64,000 bases of DNA from Granulicatella elegans (GTDB taxonomy: Bacteria; Bacillota; Bacilli; Lactobacillales; Aerococcaceae): the NCBI RefSeq assembly GCF_020735385.1, contig NZ_CP085953.1, positions 992,001 to 1,056,000 on the forward strand, written 5' to 3'. The position numbers and the translations under genes are program-made. This document shows, in pieces, positions 16,420 to 25,736 of the stretch. Below the pieces are notes generated by a model. The model saw only the letters and a list, made by a program, of their open reading frames with translations. It ran no database searches and was not told the DNA's origin. Numbering within the stretch: the stretch's first letter is position 1; the number at the start of each line of letters is the position of its first letter.

Positions 16420-16689
16420 ATGTTAAAACCGTTAAAAGATCGTGTTGTTATTCAAATGGTAGAACAAGAAGAAAAAACAGCGGGAGGATTATTTTTACCA
16501 ACTGCTGCACAAGAAAAATTACAATTTGCGACAGTATTAGCTGTGAGTGAATTTACAGAAGAAAAAGATCGTCAAGTTCAAGTAGGAGACCGTGTTGTCT
16601 TTGAAAAATATACAGGAACTGAAGTGAAATTAGATGGTCAAGAATATATTATTGTAAAAGAACAAGATATTATTGCAATTGTACAATAA
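16420..16689 (+). CDS. groS: Co-chaperonin GroES
   Basis: This 89-residue GroES caps the GroEL folding chamber. Motifs are [11 protein letters not shown] at the start, a mobile loop [11 protein letters not shown] and the base [30 protein letters not shown]. The start is the ATG at 16420, 7 bases after AGGAGG (16407-16412); the ATG at 16414 is too close to it. It is the first gene of the CIRCE-controlled operon. Confidence 0.97.
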   Translation: MLKPLKDRVVIQMVEQEEKTAGGLFLPTAAQEKLQFATVLAVSEFTEEKDRQVQVGDRVVFEKYTGTEVKLDGQEYIIVKEQDIIAIVQ

Positions 16690-16705
16690 GAAAGCGAGGA
16701 ACTGA

Positions 16706-18328
<1,623 letters not shown>

Positions 18329-18347
18329 TCGGATAAAACTTTAAACT

Positions 18348-18398
18348 AGACTTCTCAGAAGTAGCTATGGACGCAAGCTGCAGCGAGAAGTCTTTTTC
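18348..18398 (+). terminator. Terminator after groEL, built from a reduced structured repeat
   Basis: AGACTTCTC (18348-18356) pairs with GAGAAGTCT (18385-18393), followed by T. The loop contains TAGCTATGGACGCAAGCTGCAG, matching the left half of the repeat core (GGACGCAAGC) while the inner hairpin is missing. Confidence 0.8.
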
Positions 18399-18440
18399 CT
18401 TTTTTCATAATAAAAATTCTCTTAAATTCATAAAATAGTA

Positions 18441-18478
18441 TTGAATTCTGTAAAGTCATGGTATACACTACTGTATAT
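18441..18478 (+). promoter_or_regulatory. niaX-niaR promoter and putative NiaR operator
   Basis: TTGAAT (18441-18446) and TACACT (18464-18469) form a 17-base-spaced promoter. An inverted repeat GTATACA (18461-18467), four bases, TGTATAT (18472-18478) with six of seven pairs covers the -10 and start site. Because a NiaR-type regulator is encoded in the same operon, this is the natural candidate for its autoregulatory site; the sequence was not compared with a NiaR consensus. Confidence 0.55.
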
Positions 18479-18499
18479 ACAGAAAAGGAGTTTTTTAAA

Positions 18500-19030
18500 A
18501 TGAAGAAAAATAGATTTTTAACGTTAACAGCCTTACTAACAGCAATTGCGATTGTAGTTCCGATTATAATGCCATTCAAAATTGTCATTCCACCGGCATC
18601 CTATACTTTAGGAAGTCACGTAGCTATATTTATTGCGATGTTTCTTTCTCCTTGGATGACGGTATTTGTTGTATTAGGTTCAACACTTGGATTTTTATTA
18701 GCGGGTTTTCCATTTATTATTGTATTACGAGCTTTTTCTCATATTTTATTTGGGACATTAGGGGCGCTTTATTTTAGAAAATTCCCGAATATTTTAGAAA
18801 ATAAAAAATCTTCCTGGTTATTTAATATTGTTTTAGCAATTATCCATGCGATAGGTGAAGTTTTTGTATGTTTTGTCTTTTATAGTGTGACAGGACAAGA
18901 TCTTCAAAAATTATTGTATGTCTTATTTGTCTTAGTGGGAGTTGGTACGATGATTCATAGTATGGTAGACTATGTAATAGCGATTGGTATTTATCGTTCT
19001 TTACAGAAAATTCATAAGAGAGAGGGTTAA
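18500..19030 (+). CDS. niaX: Niacin ECF transporter S component (NiaX-like)
   Basis: The 176-residue membrane protein has about six helices. The N-terminal part LTALLTAIAIVVPIIMPFKI and SYTLGSHVAIFIAMFLSP follow the pattern of vitamin-binding S components of energy-coupling factor transporters, NiaX in particular. The assignment gains weight from the adjacent NiaR-like regulator (2 bases downstream), which senses niacin. The start at 18500 lies 9 bases after AAAAGGAG; the frame reaches back to 18458 only through the promoter. The ECF energising genes are not in this window. Confidence 0.8.
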   Translation: MKKNRFLTLTALLTAIAIVVPIIMPFKIVIPPASYTLGSHVAIFIAMFLSPWMTVFVVLGSTLGFLLAGFPFIIVLRAFSHILFGTLGALYFRKFPNILENKKSSWLFNIVLAIIHAIGEVFVCFVFYSVTGQDLQKLLYVLFVLVGVGTMIHSMVDYVIAIGIYRSLQKIHKREG

Positions 19031-19032
19031 TA

Positions 19033-19554
19033 GTGACCATTACACGTAGAAAGCAATTATTGACTTTATTAAAAGAATCTTCATCAGCGATTAACGGACA
19101 GCAATTAGCGGACCATTTTCATGTGACAAGACAAATTATTGTTCAGGATATTGCAATTTTGCGTGCAGATGGGGAAGAAATTATTTCGACGAATCGAGGA
19201 TATATTCATTCTGCTTCTAAGCAACCGCAACAAATGCATCGTTTGTTTAAAGTGAAACATACGATTGATGATATTGAAGAAGAGTTAGTTGCTATTGTGG
19301 ATAATGGTGGAAGAGTTAAAACGGTATTAGTGGATCATCCTGTTTATGGGGAAATTCAAACATTATTGAAAATGACTTGTCGTAGAGATATTGTTCATTT
19401 TATGAAGCAAGTAGAGGAAACGGAATTTCGTCCATTGTCTGAGATTACGGATGGGGTTCATTATCATTTAGTGGAAGCTGATACGAAGCAAGATTTAGAT
19501 GAAATTGAACGAGCTTTGAGAAAGTTGGGGTTTTTAATCGAGGACTCTTTATAA
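19033..19554 (+). CDS. niaR: Niacin-responsive transcriptional repressor NiaR (YrxA-like)
   Basis: The 173-residue protein has an N-terminal helix-turn-helix (about 5-55; SAINGQQLADHFHVTRQII, the HTH_11 type) and a C-terminal 3H domain named for three conserved histidines. Candidates are DHPVYGEI, VHFMKQ and DGVHYHLVE. NiaR binds nicotinic acid and represses NAD synthesis and niacin uptake genes. It starts 2 bases after niaX and is probably autoregulated with it. Confidence 0.9.
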   Translation: MTITRRKQLLTLLKESSSAINGQQLADHFHVTRQIIVQDIAILRADGEEIISTNRGYIHSASKQPQQMHRLFKVKHTIDDIEEELVAIVDNGGRVKTVLVDHPVYGEIQTLLKMTCRRDIVHFMKQVEETEFRPLSEITDGVHYHLVEADTKQDLDEIERALRKLGFLIEDSL

Positions 19555-19563
19555 AGTACGTAT

Positions 19564-19619
19564 AGACTTTCTGGTATAGTAGTAGCAATGAGTATCGCTA
19601 CTACTATACCAGAAAGTCT
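19564..19619. repeat. Perfect 23-bp hairpin between niaR and a convergent gene
   Basis: Arms 19564-19586 and 19597-19619 are exactly complementary, with a 10-base loop AATGAGTATC. The arms (AGACTTTC ... ATAGTAGTAGC) are the closing stem of the dispersed structured repeat and the loop keeps ATGAG from its core, so this appears to be a copy with the core deleted. There is no strong T tail. Confidence 0.8.
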
Positions 19620-19644
19620 TGTTCTTTGTCTATCCATTATTCGT

Positions 19645-20349
19645 TTAATTCTGTTGAATCAATTTGTATGCTGGAGAGTTTTCTAATTCTTGTTTTCGGT
19701 ATTCCAATAAAAAATCGAGTGCTTCTTGTGCAATGGAAGAAATTGGGGGATTTTGTTCTAAGCCTTTCGCAAGCCAGTAAATATAACTGTTAAAATCTTC
19801 TTCCTCTTCAATTTCTAACAGTATTTGAAAATTATCAGGATGAAATAACCCTAATTGTTGTCTGCGAGTATGAAGGCTTACCCAATGACGATGGTCGAAT
19901 GTTACTAGTTCAGTATGAGGTTTTAGAGAATCGATTAAGTCCTCAAAGGAAGAAGCAATCGTTAGCCATTGATCCATTTCTACATCTATGAGACGAATGG
20001 TAGGTTCTTTTCTTTTTTCAAGATAATCAAAACAATAGTAAACAGATTCATCTTTAAAAAATGGAATAAAGTAATTAGGCAACCCCGTTTCTTCAGGTAA
20101 AAAATAGTTATCCAATAAACTCATCCAATTTCCCTGTTCTAATCCTGCAATGCCATTTAATAGAGTATAGTCTAATCCAAAACGAGTAGATTCGATTGTA
20201 TCAATCTTTGATTGAAGAAAATAACCCGCACCTTCCTGTTGAATCCATTGTAAATAACTTTCAGGCAAGTCTCCAATAGTCCATTGATGATGGATAGGTG
20301 TAGCAGGATTTAATTGTACTTTTGTAAACGCTTGTTGAATGAGTGACAT
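19645..20349 (-). CDS. Possible SMI1/KNR4 (SUKH) family protein
   Basis: The 234-residue soluble protein has a N-terminal half suggesting a SUKH fold: LPESYLQWIQQEGAGYF resembles the LPxxY.xF...NG opening of SMI1/KNR4 proteins, and NYFIPFFKDESVYYCFDY resembles the central IPF..D....Y..D strand pair. SUKH proteins include many immunity proteins against polymorphic toxins, but no toxin gene is adjacent, so a housekeeping or orphan role is equally possible. The C-terminal part is rich in acidic residues. The start is at 20349 with GGAGG 5 bases upstream on the minus strand. Confidence 0.45.
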   Translation of the reverse strand: MSLIQQAFTKVQLNPATPIHHQWTIGDLPESYLQWIQQEGAGYFLQSKIDTIESTRFGLDYTLLNGIAGLEQGNWMSLLDNYFLPEETGLPNYFIPFFKDESVYYCFDYLEKRKEPTIRLIDVEMDQWLTIASSFEDLIDSLKPHTELVTFDHRHWVSLHTRRQQLGLFHPDNFQILLEIEEEEDFNSYIYWLAKGLEQNPPISSIAQEALDFLLEYRKQELENSPAYKLIQQN

Positions 20350-20491
20350 GTTTTCCTCCAAAAATTAGGTCTAAAGTATGAGGTATTTTTGTATAAATAT
20401 GATAAAATGATTTCAATCAATCGATAAAAGGTTACAAAACCGATTCAATTTGTTACAATTAACTGTATAAAATATAAAGGAGTGTGTCAAT

Positions 20492-21049
20492 ATGACATTA
20501 TGGATTATTTTAGGAATTATTGCAGTAATCATTATCTGGGGAGTATCTGCATATAATGGCTTAGTAAAATTAAAAAACTGGGTAGGCGAAGCTGCTGCTC
20601 AAATTGATGTTCAATTAGGAAGAAGAAATGACTTAATTCCAAATTTAGTAGAAACTGTTAAAGGTTATGCTAAACATGAACAAGAAACACTTTCTCAAGT
20701 AATTGCAATGAGAAATCAATTAACAAATATGGGAAGTAATGCTTCTGTTCAAGAAAAAATGGATGTTTCAAATCAATTAAGTGGAACATTGAAAACAATT
20801 TTTGCGCTATCAGAAAGCTATCCTGATTTAAAAGCAAATACAAACTTTATTAAACTACAAGAAGAATTAACAAATACAGAAAATAAAATTGCTTATTCTC
20901 GTCAATTATATAATTCAAGCGTGGCACAATATAACATTAAAATTCAAACGATTCCAAATAATATTATTGCAAATATTGGTGGATTTACAAAAGAAGCAAT
21001 GTTAGAAATTCCAACAGAAGCACGTGAAGTGCCAAAAGTTCAATTTTAA
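20492..21049 (+). CDS. lemA: LemA family protein
   Basis: The 185-residue protein has one N-terminal membrane helix (about 2-22) and a helical periplasm-side domain. Conserved LemA stretches are YNGLVKLKNWVGEAAAQIDV, RRNDLIPNLVETVKGYA and NKIAYSRQLYNSSVAQYN. Function is not established, although LemA is regularly paired with HtpX as here (21 bases). A -10-like TATAAA lies at 20466-20471. Confidence 0.93.
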   Translation: MTLWIILGIIAVIIIWGVSAYNGLVKLKNWVGEAAAQIDVQLGRRNDLIPNLVETVKGYAKHEQETLSQVIAMRNQLTNMGSNASVQEKMDVSNQLSGTLKTIFALSESYPDLKANTNFIKLQEELTNTENKIAYSRQLYNSSVAQYNIKIQTIPNNIIANIGGFTKEAMLEIPTEAREVPKVQF

Positions 21050-21070
21050 AATTGAGCGTAGGTGAAGAAG

Positions 21071-21967
21071 ATGATGTATGAACAAATTGCTGCCAATAAA
21101 AGAAAAACTTGGGTGGTAGTAGGATTCTATCTTATATTATTTTTACTGGTAGGTATTGCTTTAGGATACACACTAATAGATAATGCTGTTGCAGGAATGG
21201 TTATTGCATTAGTGGCAGGTGGGCTATATACCATGATGATGATGAGTCAATCAACAGATGTTGTGATGCGATTAAATCATGCTCGTGAAGTGACAGAATA
21301 TCATGAAGCACCGCAATTATGGCATATTGTAGAAGATATGGCGATGATTGCAAAAGTTCCAAGACCAAGAATATTTGTGATTCAAGATGACTCTCCGAAT
21401 GCATTTGCAACAGGTAGTTCGCCTGAAAAAGCTGCAGTTGCTGTAACAACAGGTTTATTACAACGTTTGAATCGTGAGGAATTAGAAGGAGTTTTAGCTC
21501 ATGAATTTGCTCATATTCGAAATTATGATGTAAGGTTGCAAACTATTGCAATTGCGCTTGGCGCAGTCATTGCTATTTTAGTGCAATTTGGAAGTCGAAT
21601 GATGTTTTGGGGAAGAACTTCTAGACGGTCAAAAGATGATGAAAATGGACTAGCAGCGATTATGATGGTGATTTCCATTTTTGCAATGATATTAGGACCA
21701 TTGATGTCTACTATTTTACAATTAGCAATTTCAAGAAATCGTGAATATTTAGCAGATGCTACAGCGGTAGAATTTACACGTAATCCTCAAGGGTTGATTT
21801 CAGCACTGGAAAAAATTTCTGAAGCCCCAGCGATGGAAGAAGCAGATCCTCAAAGTGCAACATTATATATTGCTAATCCTTTTAAAAAAGGAAATGAAGA
21901 AAAAGATTCTTGGTTTGCTACACATCCAGCAACAAGTAATCGCATTAAACGTTTGAGAGAAATGTAA
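21071..21967 (+). CDS. htpX: Membrane zinc metalloprotease HtpX
   Basis: HtpX degrades damaged membrane proteins. The 298-residue protein has two N-terminal helices, the zinc motif HEFAH (LEGVLAHEFAHIRNYD), two more helices, and the third zinc ligand region SRNREYLADA. The start is placed at ATG 21071, six bases after AGGTG; GTG 21062 would lie within that ribosome binding site and ATG 21074 is a close alternative. It is the second gene of the lemA-htpX operon. Confidence 0.95.
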   Translation: MMYEQIAANKRKTWVVVGFYLILFLLVGIALGYTLIDNAVAGMVIALVAGGLYTMMMMSQSTDVVMRLNHAREVTEYHEAPQLWHIVEDMAMIAKVPRPRIFVIQDDSPNAFATGSSPEKAAVAVTTGLLQRLNREELEGVLAHEFAHIRNYDVRLQTIAIALGAVIAILVQFGSRMMFWGRTSRRSKDDENGLAAIMMVISIFAMILGPLMSTILQLAISRNREYLADATAVEFTRNPQGLISALEKISEAPAMEEADPQSATLYIANPFKKGNEEKDSWFATHPATSNRIKRLREM

Positions 21968-21972
21968 GAATA

Positions 21973-22018
21973 AAAGACAATTGAAGTTTTATAGGGAAGG
22001 CTTCGATTGTCTTTATTT
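21973..22018 (+). terminator. Terminator after htpX
   Basis: AAAGACAATTGAAG pairs with CTTCGATTGTCTTT (one G-T pair), followed by ATTTC. Confidence 0.75.
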
Positions 22019-22136
22019 CATTTTCGTTACAAAGAAAAAGCTTTCACATAGAATTTGTAATGAAATAAATATACATTGTAATGCCTATTTCCCCTATAAT
22101 AGAAATGAGGAATAAGATTAAGGGAGGAGTTTTGTG

Positions 22137-22895
22137 ATGCAATCCATTTATGTACATTTAGATTCGATTTCGAACCATGTATTAAGTAGCGCGATTAAAT
22201 TTCAACCAGTAGTATTGTCACAAAATGAAGTTCCAAAAAATATTTTATTATTAAAGGGACGTTCTCCATTAGCCATTTATGATGATTATACTGGGTTTTA
22301 CTATATTAAAGATTCTAAAAAAATCGTAGCATTTTTAGAAGAAGTTCAAACTAGTACAACAGAATATAATTGGATTGATTTTGAGTCGTTAGAATTTTTA
22401 CATCAATTAACGCCTCAAGAAATCGCAGATTTATTATATATTTCTCATGCAAATACGCATTTACATTCTCCATTTTTTTATAAATTACAAAATAATTTTA
22501 TCTTTTTAAATTTAGGTCAAGAATTTACAAAAGTGTATTATCGTAAAATGGATGATTTCTATCAACAATTAGGTGCTCAACTGACAAATAAAATGAGTGA
22601 AGAAATGACTCATTTGAGTAGACGGTTGTTTTTCAACCAAAAGAAAAATGCCGAAGATTTACCTGTAGAGTTATTAAAAGAATTAGTGACATATTTTAAA
22701 GTTGGTATGGTATTTTCAACGGAAAGAATTAAAAAAGAGTTATTAGAATATACGATTCCGCTATATGTAGCAGAAGATCGTTATCATGTGATGGCAAATG
22801 TGTATATTAAGGAAAATTTATTTGGGCAACTGACTTATCATGAAGAACAAGGTTGGTCATTAGAAATTTATAAACGAAAAACAGAAATTTTATAG
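22137..22895 (+). CDS. Hypothetical cytosolic protein
   Basis: The 252-residue protein has no signal peptide or membrane helix. I do not recognise a family. The first half mixes beta-type stretches (YVHLDSISNHVLSSAIKFQP, NILLLKGRSPLAIYDDYTGFYYI) with a helix after residue 80, and the second half is helical and charged. A TATAAT -10 at 22095-22100 and GGGAGG before the start suggest it is expressed alone. ATG 22137 was preferred over GTG 22134, which has 6-base spacing and remains possible. A clear terminator follows. Confidence 0.75.
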   Translation: MQSIYVHLDSISNHVLSSAIKFQPVVLSQNEVPKNILLLKGRSPLAIYDDYTGFYYIKDSKKIVAFLEEVQTSTTEYNWIDFESLEFLHQLTPQEIADLLYISHANTHLHSPFFYKLQNNFIFLNLGQEFTKVYYRKMDDFYQQLGAQLTNKMSEEMTHLSRRLFFNQKKNAEDLPVELLKELVTYFKVGMVFSTERIKKELLEYTIPLYVAEDRYHVMANVYIKENLFGQLTYHEEQGWSLEIYKRKTEIL

Positions 22896-22942
22896 AACGT
22901 TCTTGAAAGAAGTGGCTTACTTTCTTTAAGAACGTTTTTTTG
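22896..22942 (+). terminator. Terminator after the hypothetical gene
   Basis: AACGTTCTT and AAGAACGTT, with GAAAG/CTTTC within, are followed by a run of T. Confidence 0.88.
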
Positions 22943-22980
22943 TTAAAATACTAATAGTAGATTAGAAAAGAGGTTAGGTT

Positions 22981-24003
22981 ATGTATTATGTAAAAAATCA
23001 ACGGAATGGGAAAGAAATCTATGATGCCACAACAAATTTGGCAATCGAATATTTTTTATTAAATGAGAAAAAATTAGATGAGCCGATTTTGTTATTTTAT
23101 GTCAATGAAAATGCGATTATTATTGGGAAAAATCAAAATACTTATGAAGAAGTCAATCAAGATGGGGTTGATTCATTAAAAGTTCAAGTGGTTCGTCGTT
23201 TTTCAGGTGGGGGAGCTGTTTATCATGATATGGGAAATATTTGTTTCTGCTTTATTACAGAAGATGATGGAGATAGTTTCCGTGATTTTGGTAAATTTAC
23301 ACAACCTGTCATTCGTGCGTTACATAAAATGGGGGCAACTGGCGCTGAACTTCAAGGGAGAAATGATTTACTCATCGATGGAAAGAAATTCTCAGGGAAT
23401 GCGATGTATTCAAATAACGGTCGTTTAACGGCTCATGGAACCTTGATGCTGGATGTGGACGTGACGATTTTACCGCAATTATTACGTCCAAAAGCGGATA
23501 AAATTGCATCAAAAGGAATTAAATCAGTTCGTTCACGTGTTACAAATATTAAGCCTTATTTGGCAGAAGAATTCCAAGATTTAGATATTTTACAATTTAG
23601 AGAAGTGTTATTGAAAAATATTTTCGAAGTGGAAGATACTTCATTGATTAAAGAATATGTTTTGACAGATGAAGACTGGGAAAAAATTGAAGTATTGAGA
23701 AAGACATACTTTAATAATCCTGATTGGAACTATGGAAAAAATCCAAAATTTGCGTTAACACAATCAAAACGTACAACAGCAGGACAAGTTGAATTCCACT
23801 TAAATGTTGAACAAAATCATATTAAAGAGATTAAAATTAATGGAGATTTCTTCGGTCTTGGAGAAATTAGTGATGTAGAAGAAAAATTAACAGGAGTAGA
23901 ATACCAAAGAGATGCAGTTTCAACAGTATTCGAATCGATTGATATTCGTAAATATTTTGGAAATGTGACTGCTGAAGAATTAGTAGAGTTATTATTGAGT
24001 TAA
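22981..24003 (+). CDS. lplA: Lipoate-protein ligase A
   Basis: LplA activates scavenged lipoate with ATP and attaches it to lysines of 2-oxoacid dehydrogenase or GcvH proteins. The 340-residue protein has the catalytic domain with RRFSGGGAVYHDMGN (the RRxxGGGxV(F/Y)HD motif), GRNDLLIDGKKFSGNA containing the reactive lysine of the family, HGTLMLDVD, and a C-terminal accessory domain. It stands alone with its own ribosome binding site. Confidence 0.95.
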   Translation: MYYVKNQRNGKEIYDATTNLAIEYFLLNEKKLDEPILLFYVNENAIIIGKNQNTYEEVNQDGVDSLKVQVVRRFSGGGAVYHDMGNICFCFITEDDGDSFRDFGKFTQPVIRALHKMGATGAELQGRNDLLIDGKKFSGNAMYSNNGRLTAHGTLMLDVDVTILPQLLRPKADKIASKGIKSVRSRVTNIKPYLAEEFQDLDILQFREVLLKNIFEVEDTSLIKEYVLTDEDWEKIEVLRKTYFNNPDWNYGKNPKFALTQSKRTTAGQVEFHLNVEQNHIKEIKINGDFFGLGEISDVEEKLTGVEYQRDAVSTVFESIDIRKYFGNVTAEELVELLLS

Positions 24004-24122
24004 TACGAATGATAGAAAAGGGGTTATTACTTTACATTCTATGAAAATTCGTTACAATAATACTATTCTGTAAAAAAAATAATGAATGAATTTTTAAACG
24101 TAATGTAAGTGAGGTGAATATT

Positions 24123-24785
24123 ATGGAAATGGAACGCATTAATGATGATACTATTTTAGTAAGAATTGAAAATGAAGATTTACAAGAACGTGGCACTTCT
24201 GTTCCAGAGTTGTTAGCCAATCCTATAGAAATAGAAGAATTTTTCCATAGTATTTTAGTTGAGATGGATGTCATTGATCAATTTGAAGATTCTGAAGGTA
24301 TGAGTTTCCAAGTGATGCCAAATCCAGAAGGTATTGAATTATATGTTACAAAGTATGTTGAAAAAAAAGATACTGAACCAGATAGCGAACGTTTCGTTCG
24401 AAATTTAGTCGATACGATTCAACATTCTTTAGGACAGCGAATGGGGAAATCGAAAAAGGAGAAAAAAGTAGAGACGCCGGTTGAAAAAGAAAAAACATTG
24501 GAGCCGTTGGATTGTACAGTCTTTTTTGACTCATTTGAGGATTTTGTCCAATTAGCAAAAATGTATCCATATAATGTTCAAAAATCATCTTTATATCGAT
24601 ATAGTAACTATTATTTTCTACATGTATACCAAGATGTTTTTGGAGGAGAAGATTTCACTGCGGATTTAGCACTTTTAAGAGAATTCGGTGAATTTTCTAG
24701 AGTGTCTTGGGAAGTTATACAAGAATATGGAGAAGTAATGATAAAAGAAAAAGCGATTGAAACAGCTAAAAAATATTTTAAATAA
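24123..24785 (+). CDS. mecA: Adaptor protein MecA
   Basis: MecA delivers substrates to the ClpC-ClpP protease. The 220-residue protein has the conserved N-terminal substrate-binding part (MERINDDTILVRIENEDLQERG, read as MEMERIND at the start), an acidic/basic linker (about 105-130) and the C-terminal ClpC-binding domain with SSLYRYSNYYFLHV. The start is ATG 24123 with GAGGTG 6 bases before it; GTG 24114 overlaps that site. Confidence 0.93.
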   Translation: MEMERINDDTILVRIENEDLQERGTSVPELLANPIEIEEFFHSILVEMDVIDQFEDSEGMSFQVMPNPEGIELYVTKYVEKKDTEPDSERFVRNLVDTIQHSLGQRMGKSKKEKKVETPVEKEKTLEPLDCTVFFDSFEDFVQLAKMYPYNVQKSSLYRYSNYYFLHVYQDVFGGEDFTADLALLREFGEFSRVSWEVIQEYGEVMIKEKAIETAKKYFK

Positions 24786-24792
24786 TGTAAAT

Positions 24793-24843
24793 AGTGGAAG
24801 TGAGCAAAAACAATTTCTGTCATTTGCTGACTCCACTTTTTTA
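24793..24843 (+). terminator. Terminator after mecA
   Basis: AGTGGA ... AGCAAA pairs with TTTGCT ... TCCACT, followed by T. Confidence 0.8.
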
Positions 24844-24922
24844 TAAAAGAGTTAAAAATTAGATTCTTTTGAATGAAGGAATTACAATGAAAATAGCATT
24901 GAGTAAAGAAAAGAGGATGACA

Positions 24923-25234
24923 ATGGATATTAAAGATTTTACAGAACATGAACAAAAACAAATTAAGGCGGGATTAACGACTTCTGTTATTACGGATAAA
25001 GAAGCGGCGAAAAAGCTACTTGAATTAGTGCCTAGCGAATGGATTAAGAAAATTCCATTTTTAGTGAGAGCTCATGCAACAACAAGAACAGTAGCGAGAG
25101 TTGCAAAACAGTACCCAGAACTTTATGCAGTAGCCAAACAAGAAGGGCCTTTACCTGAAAAGGAAAGAGAAGAATTAAGAGAAATTATGACAAATATTTT
25201 TGTAGAAAAAATGAATAAGCATAAAATTAAATAA
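24923..25234 (+). CDS. Small hypothetical protein
   Basis: The 103-residue charged, helical protein has no membrane segment and no family I recognise. AAGAGG (24911-24916) is 6 bases before this ATG. A second in-frame ATG at 24887 has AAGGA at equal distance and would add 12 residues, so the start is undecided. It follows the mecA terminator and precedes an AT-rich gap leading to argS. Confidence 0.65.
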   Translation: MDIKDFTEHEQKQIKAGLTTSVITDKEAAKKLLELVPSEWIKKIPFLVRAHATTRTVARVAKQYPELYAVAKQEGPLPEKEREELREIMTNIFVEKMNKHKIK

Positions 25235-25353
25235 TCAGTATAGTGCTTCTTAAAGGGAAGACGGTTAAAAATGAACCAGCTATATTCATCCTTGCCAGGA
25301 AAGAATTATCAAGAAAAGGGCAAATATCAACACTTAATTATAAACAAACAATG

Positions 25354-25388
25354 GACTTTGCTTGACATTACTATGCAAAGTCTTTTTG
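25354..25388 (+). terminator. Terminator before the argS leader
   Basis: GACTTTGC (25354-25361) pairs with GCAAAGTC (25375-25382), followed by five T. The arms and the inner ATTACTA resemble the closing stem of the structured repeat family. The stretch 25235-25353 before it holds nothing I can identify. Confidence 0.8.
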
Positions 25389-25421
25389 TGTTACATGATA
25401 TAAAGTTTCTTGTAAAATTAC

Positions 25422-25702
25422 TAGACAAATATTCTATCGCTTGTTATAATCATCCTATAAACAATAAACATTTATGAAGAAGAGAGTAGTTTACGGATAT
25501 CTGTTTTAGCGAGCTGGGGTGGTGGAAGCCAGTCATGATGAAGTAAATGAACCGCACTTTGGAAATGATTATTCGAACGTAGTAGAGTAATCCGGTCGCT
25601 TACCGTTAAAAAAGTTTAAAGTGGTTTAAGATTTTAAACAATAAGAGTGGTACCACGGGTTATCTCGTCTCTAGTCAAGGTTGCTTGATTAGGGGCTTTT
25701 TT
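25422..25702 (+). promoter_or_regulatory. argS promoter and arginine T-box leader
   Basis: TAGACA (25422-25427) and TATAAT (25445-25450) are 17 bases apart. The leader has the Stem I apex elements (GCGAGCTGGGG ... GGTGGAAGCCAGT), a specifier context GAACCGCACTTTGG with CGC (arginine) at 25553-25555, the T-box bulge AGAGTGGTACCACG (about 25644-25657) and a terminator hairpin (CTCTAGTCAA ... TTGATTAGGGG, then T; 25668-25702). Uncharged tRNA-Arg would stabilise the antiterminator and turn on argS. Confidence 0.93.
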
Positions 25703-25736
25703 ATTTATCATCTATAACAAAAGAAGGAGTGTCAAA

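Noticed and set aside
25271-25477. 68-codon plus-strand frame before argS
   Set aside because: It runs through a terminator hairpin (25354-25388) and the argS promoter and has no ribosome binding site.
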